A DNA stretch of 64,000 nt from Corallococcus interemptor (GTDB taxonomy: Bacteria; Myxococcota; Myxococcia; Myxococcales; Myxococcaceae): assembly GCF_003668875.1 (NCBI RefSeq), contig NZ_RAWM01000025.1, positions 1 to 64,000 of the forward strand, given 5' to 3'. A model generated the notes under the pieces. It saw only the letters and a program-made list of their open reading frames with translations. It searched no databases and had not been told where the DNA came from. Made by a program: the position numbers and the translations under genes. Position 1 is the first letter of the stretch, and the number at the start of each line of letters is the position of its first letter. This document shows, in pieces, positions 61,454 through 64,000 of this stretch.

Positions 61454-63070
61454 CTACAGCCGGGCGACGCCGAAGGAGTTGGGCGACAGCGTGCGGCGCG
61501 AAGCCTCGTCGCACGTGGCCAGGATGAACCCGAGCACCCGCCGCGTGTCCCGGGGGTCGATGACGCCGTCGTCGAACAGCCGCGCGCTGCAGTGGAAGGC
61601 GTCGGACTCCTGATCGAACTGCTCGATGAGCGGCTTCGCCATCCCGTCCAGGAACTCCTGGTCGGGCGGCAGCCCCGCGCGCCGGGCCTTCTCCGTGGCG
61701 ACGATGGTCAGCACCTTCGCCGCCTGCTCGCCGCCCATCACCGCGGTGCGCGCGTTGGGCCACGCGAAGATGAAGCGCGGGTGGAACGCACGGCCGCACA
61801 TCCCGTAGTTGCCCGCGCCAAAGGCACCGCCCAGGAGAAGGGTCATCTGAGGCACGGTCGCGTTGGCCACCGCCTGAAGCATCTTCGCGCCGTGCTTCAC
61901 GATGCCGCCCTGCTCCGACTGCGTGCCCACCATGTAGCCCGTGGTGTTCTGCAGGTAGACGATGGGCGTGCGCGCCTGGCAGCACAGCTGGATGAACTGT
62001 CCCGCCTTCGTCGCGCCCTTCGCCGTGATGGGCCCGTTGTTGCCGATGATGCCCACCGCCCGGCCCTCGATGCGCGCCCAGCCGCAGACGGTGAGCGCGT
62101 CGTAGTCGTCCTTGAAGGCGGAGAAGTCCGAGCCATCCACCAGCCGGGCAATCACCTCGCGGCAGTCGTACGGCTTGCGGTGGTCCATGGGCACGACGCC
62201 GCACAGCTCCTCCACCGCGTAGCGGGGAGGCTCGAACGCGGACCGCGCGGCCGCCGGCAGCGCGTCATTCCACCCGAGCGACGCGACGATTTCGCGCGCG
62301 ATGCGGATGCCGTCGGCGTCGTCCTCAGCCAGGTGGTCGGAGGTGCCGGCCACGGTGGTGTGCATCTCCGCGCCGCCCAGGTCCTCGTCCGTGGCGACCT
62401 CGCCCGTGGCCGCGAGCAGCAGCGGAGGGCCGGCGAGGAACACCTTCGCCTTGCCGCGCACCATGACGACGTGGTCGGAGAGGCCCGGGATGTACGCGCC
62501 GCCCGCGGTGCTCGAACCGTGGACGACGGTGACCTGGGGGATGCCGGCCGCGGACAGCTTCGCCTGGTTGTAGAAGGTCTCCCCGCCCGGGATGAAGATC
62601 TCCTGCTGGTAGAGCAGGTTCGCCCCGCCGCTCTCCACGAGCGATACGACAGGCAGCCGGTTCTGCAGGGCAATCTCCTGCGCGCGCAGCGCCTTCTGGA
62701 CGCCCCAGGGCGTCGCCGTACCGCCCTTCACCGCGGAGTTGCTGACGAACACCAGGCAGCGCACCCCGGACACGAAGCCGATGCCGATGAGGGTGTTGCC
62801 CCCCGCCAGCGAGCCGTCGGTGTCGTCGTGGTGCTTGTAGCCGCACAGCGTGGACAGCTCCAGGAAGGGCGAGCCCCGGTCGAGCAGCAGCGCCAGGCGC
62901 TCCCGCGGCAGGAGCTGCCCGCGCTGCTTGAACTTCTCGCGGGCCAGCAGCTCCGTGTCGCGCGACTTCTGCTCGATGGCGCGCAGCTCGGCGACGCGGG
63001 CGAGCATCTCCTTGCGCTGCGTGGTGAAGGTGGCGGAGGCCGGTTCAACCTGGGAGACGAGCGTGGGCAC
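61454..63070 (-). CDS. Acyl-CoA carboxylase beta subunit (carboxyltransferase)
   Basis: A 538-residue carboxyltransferase of the methylcrotonyl/geranyl-CoA type. The first crotonase half ends near residue 260 and the second holds GAFGAGNYGMCGRAFHPRFI, the oxyanion-hole and CoA-binding region. LiuB/AtuC proteins are about 535 residues. With the alpha subunit at 59430 it forms an alpha6-beta6 type biotin enzyme. It lies 1 bp after the SDR gene and 11 bp before the biotin-carboxylase gene. Whether it prefers 3-methylcrotonyl-CoA (leucine/isovalerate) or a geranyl-type substrate cannot be settled by eye. Confidence 0.95.
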   Translation of the reverse strand: MPTLVSQVEPASATFTTQRKEMLARVAELRAIEQKSRDTELLAREKFKQRGQLLPRERLALLLDRGSPFLELSTLCGYKHHDDTDGSLAGGNTLIGIGFVSGVRCLVFVSNSAVKGGTATPWGVQKALRAQEIALQNRLPVVSLVESGGANLLYQQEIFIPGGETFYNQAKLSAAGIPQVTVVHGSSTAGGAYIPGLSDHVVMVRGKAKVFLAGPPLLLAATGEVATDEDLGGAEMHTTVAGTSDHLAEDDADGIRIAREIVASLGWNDALPAAARSAFEPPRYAVEELCGVVPMDHRKPYDCREVIARLVDGSDFSAFKDDYDALTVCGWARIEGRAVGIIGNNGPITAKGATKAGQFIQLCCQARTPIVYLQNTTGYMVGTQSEQGGIVKHGAKMLQAVANATVPQMTLLLGGAFGAGNYGMCGRAFHPRFIFAWPNARTAVMGGEQAAKVLTIVATEKARRAGLPPDQEFLDGMAKPLIEQFDQESDAFHCSARLFDDGVIDPRDTRRVLGFILATCDEASRRTLSPNSFGVARL

Positions 63071-63071
63071 G

Positions 63072-63950
63072 TCACTTCTCCTTCGGGCCGTCGAGGATGG
63101 CCGGCGGCGCCGCGAGGTGGAAGCCGTCGTACGGCTTCGAGTTCGAGTGCTCCGACAGCGGGTACGCCTTCGTGTTGCAGGACGCGCCCCCGTCGATGCG
63201 GATGACCTCGCCGGTGATGAACGCCGCCACGTCGGAGAGCAGGAACACGATGGCGCCGCTCACCTCCGCCTCCGTGGCCAGCCGGTGCAGGGGCACCTGC
63301 TTGCGCAGGATGGGGATCATCTCGCGGACGAACGGGTCCTCGTAGGTGTCCAGGCCGCTGGAGGCCACCCAGCCGGGCGCGACGGCGTTGACGCGCACGC
63401 CGGACTCGGCCCACTCGACGGCGGCGGTCTGCGTCAGGTTGAACATGCCGGCGCGCGCCGCGCCCGAGTGCCCCATGCCCGGCATGCCGTTCCAGGCATC
63501 CGCGAGCATGTTCACGATGGCGCCGCCGTGCTCGCTCATGGACTGGGTGAACACCTCGCGCGCCACCAGGAAGCCGCCGGTGAGGTTGGTGGAGACGACC
63601 GCCTCGAAGCCCTTCTTGGAAATCTGCGACAGCGGCGACGGGAACTGCCCGCCCGCGTTGTTCACGAGCCCGTGGATGCGGCCGTGCTTCTGGACGACGG
63701 CGGCGACCATGTCGCGCACCGCGGCCTCGTCGCGGATGTCCACGGCGTGCTGCGTGGACGCGTGGCCCTCGGCGGCGAGCTCGCCGGCGACCTTCGCGAG
63801 CTTCTCCGTCTTGCGGCCCACCAGGACGATGTGCGCGCCGAGCGATGCCAGCTCATGAGCGGTGCAACGCCCGATGCCGCTGCCGGCGCCGGTGACGATG
63901 ATGGTGCGGCCCGCGAAGGAGTTCGGGGCGAAGACTGAACGGTATCCCAT
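63072..63950 (-). CDS. Short-chain dehydrogenase/reductase
   Basis: A 292-residue classical SDR: cofactor motif TGAGSGIG (residues 20-27), NNAG, and FITGEVIRIDGGAS near the C-terminus. The usual catalytic Tyr-x-x-x-Lys region reads MGHSGAARAGMFNLTQ. The expected Tyr position is Ser or Gly and the Lys is Arg, so the standard catalytic pair is changed. This resembles peroxisomal trans-2-enoyl-CoA reductase/2,4-dienoyl-CoA reductase-like SDRs, which also lack the Tyr. It likely reduces an enoyl-CoA in the same pathway. 1 bp before the carboxyltransferase gene. Confidence 0.9.
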   Translation of the reverse strand: MGYRSVFAPNSFAGRTIIVTGAGSGIGRCTAHELASLGAHIVLVGRKTEKLAKVAGELAAEGHASTQHAVDIRDEAAVRDMVAAVVQKHGRIHGLVNNAGGQFPSPLSQISKKGFEAVVSTNLTGGFLVAREVFTQSMSEHGGAIVNMLADAWNGMPGMGHSGAARAGMFNLTQTAAVEWAESGVRVNAVAPGWVASSGLDTYEDPFVREMIPILRKQVPLHRLATEAEVSGAIVFLLSDVAAFITGEVIRIDGGASCNTKAYPLSEHSNSKPYDGFHLAAPPAILDGPKEK

Positions 63951-63964
63951 GTCGTGTTGCTCCC

Positions 63965-64000
63965 TCAGCCGCGCGCCTTGCGGGGCAGCGTTCCCATGGC
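63965..64000 (-). CDS. 3' end of an operon gene cut by the window edge
   Basis: Only the last 11 codons (AMGTLPRKARG) and the TGA at 63965-63967 are visible. The gap to the SDR start is 14 bp, so this is the preceding gene of the same operon. In liu/atu operons an acyl-CoA dehydrogenase would be expected here, but the fragment is too short to identify. Confidence 0.5.
   Translation of the reverse strand, partial: AMGTLPRKARG

Noticed and set aside
61443-62204. Upstream extension of the biotin-carboxylase gene
   Set aside because: The extension overlaps the carboxyltransferase gene out of frame; the conserved biotin-carboxylase N-terminus begins at 61442.

Overview
The window is very G+C-rich, densely coded DNA from a predatory-type soil bacterium. 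The gene content points to a myxobacterium of the Cystobacterineae (Corallococcus/Myxococcus-like). It is packed with secreted lipoproteins, Cys-rich extracellular modules and glycan- or peptidoglycan-degrading enzymes, and it also has a bactofilin-like protein, a DUF4476 protein, MalT-like and NarL-like regulators and a leucine/isovalerate-type acyl-CoA carboxylase operon. The taxonomic call is inference from gene families; no rRNA, tRNA, CRISPR array, insertion sequence or phage gene was seen.

Layout. 0-9.6 kb: a small secreted protein, a large ATP-dependent LuxR regulator divergent from a beta-propeller/di-heme cytochrome c fusion, a LysR/RidA divergent pair and a membrane protein. 9.6-17.3 kb: a remnant of an amino-acid permease, a secreted protein, an HSL-type hydrolase, then the most interesting locus: a LuxR-family regulator converging on a two-gene operon for a FeeM/LuxI-like N-acyltransferase and a heme-oxygenase-fold putative diiron enzyme. 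After these come a membrane protein and an NmrA/TetR divergent pair with a repeat-rich operator. 17.4-25.3 kb: a kelch lipoprotein and a cluster of secreted glycan-active proteins (GH43, GH18-like, DUF4185 with carbohydrate-binding modules), two of whose promoters share a motif, then an endonuclease V.

25.3-34.7 kb: an M28 peptidase with a membrane domain, a phosphodiesterase-type hydrolase, a two-gene peptidoglycan-lytic lipoprotein operon (M23 endopeptidase plus lysozyme-like protein) whose products share two Cys-rich modules, a LysR/MFS divergent pair and an alpha/alpha-barrel lipoprotein. 34.9-41.5 kb: a histidine kinase/response regulator pair divergent from a DUF2306 membrane protein with an inverted repeat between them, a TetR/macrolide-glycosyltransferase pair with two clear palindromic operators, a DUF1801-SRPBCC protein, a prolyl-hydroxylase-like dioxygenase and a frameshifted small gene. 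41.6-57 kb: beta-helix lipoprotein, DUF4476 protein, bestrophin, secreted EEP hydrolase, GH114 lipoprotein, LysR with a haloalkane-dehalogenase-like protein, a DEIH-box helicase, a Gly/Ser lipoprotein, an 8-Cys mini-protein, a tandem pair of paralogous lipoproteins and a bactofilin-like protein.

57-64 kb is one minus-strand catabolic operon entering from the right edge: (partial gene)-SDR-carboxyltransferase-biotin carboxylase-enoyl-CoA hydratase-acyl-CoA synthetase. It resembles liu/atu branched acyl-CoA degradation, and its junctions are tight (1-14 bp gaps or 4-bp overlaps). Many convergent gene pairs are separated by strong G+C stem-loops or overlap by a few bases.
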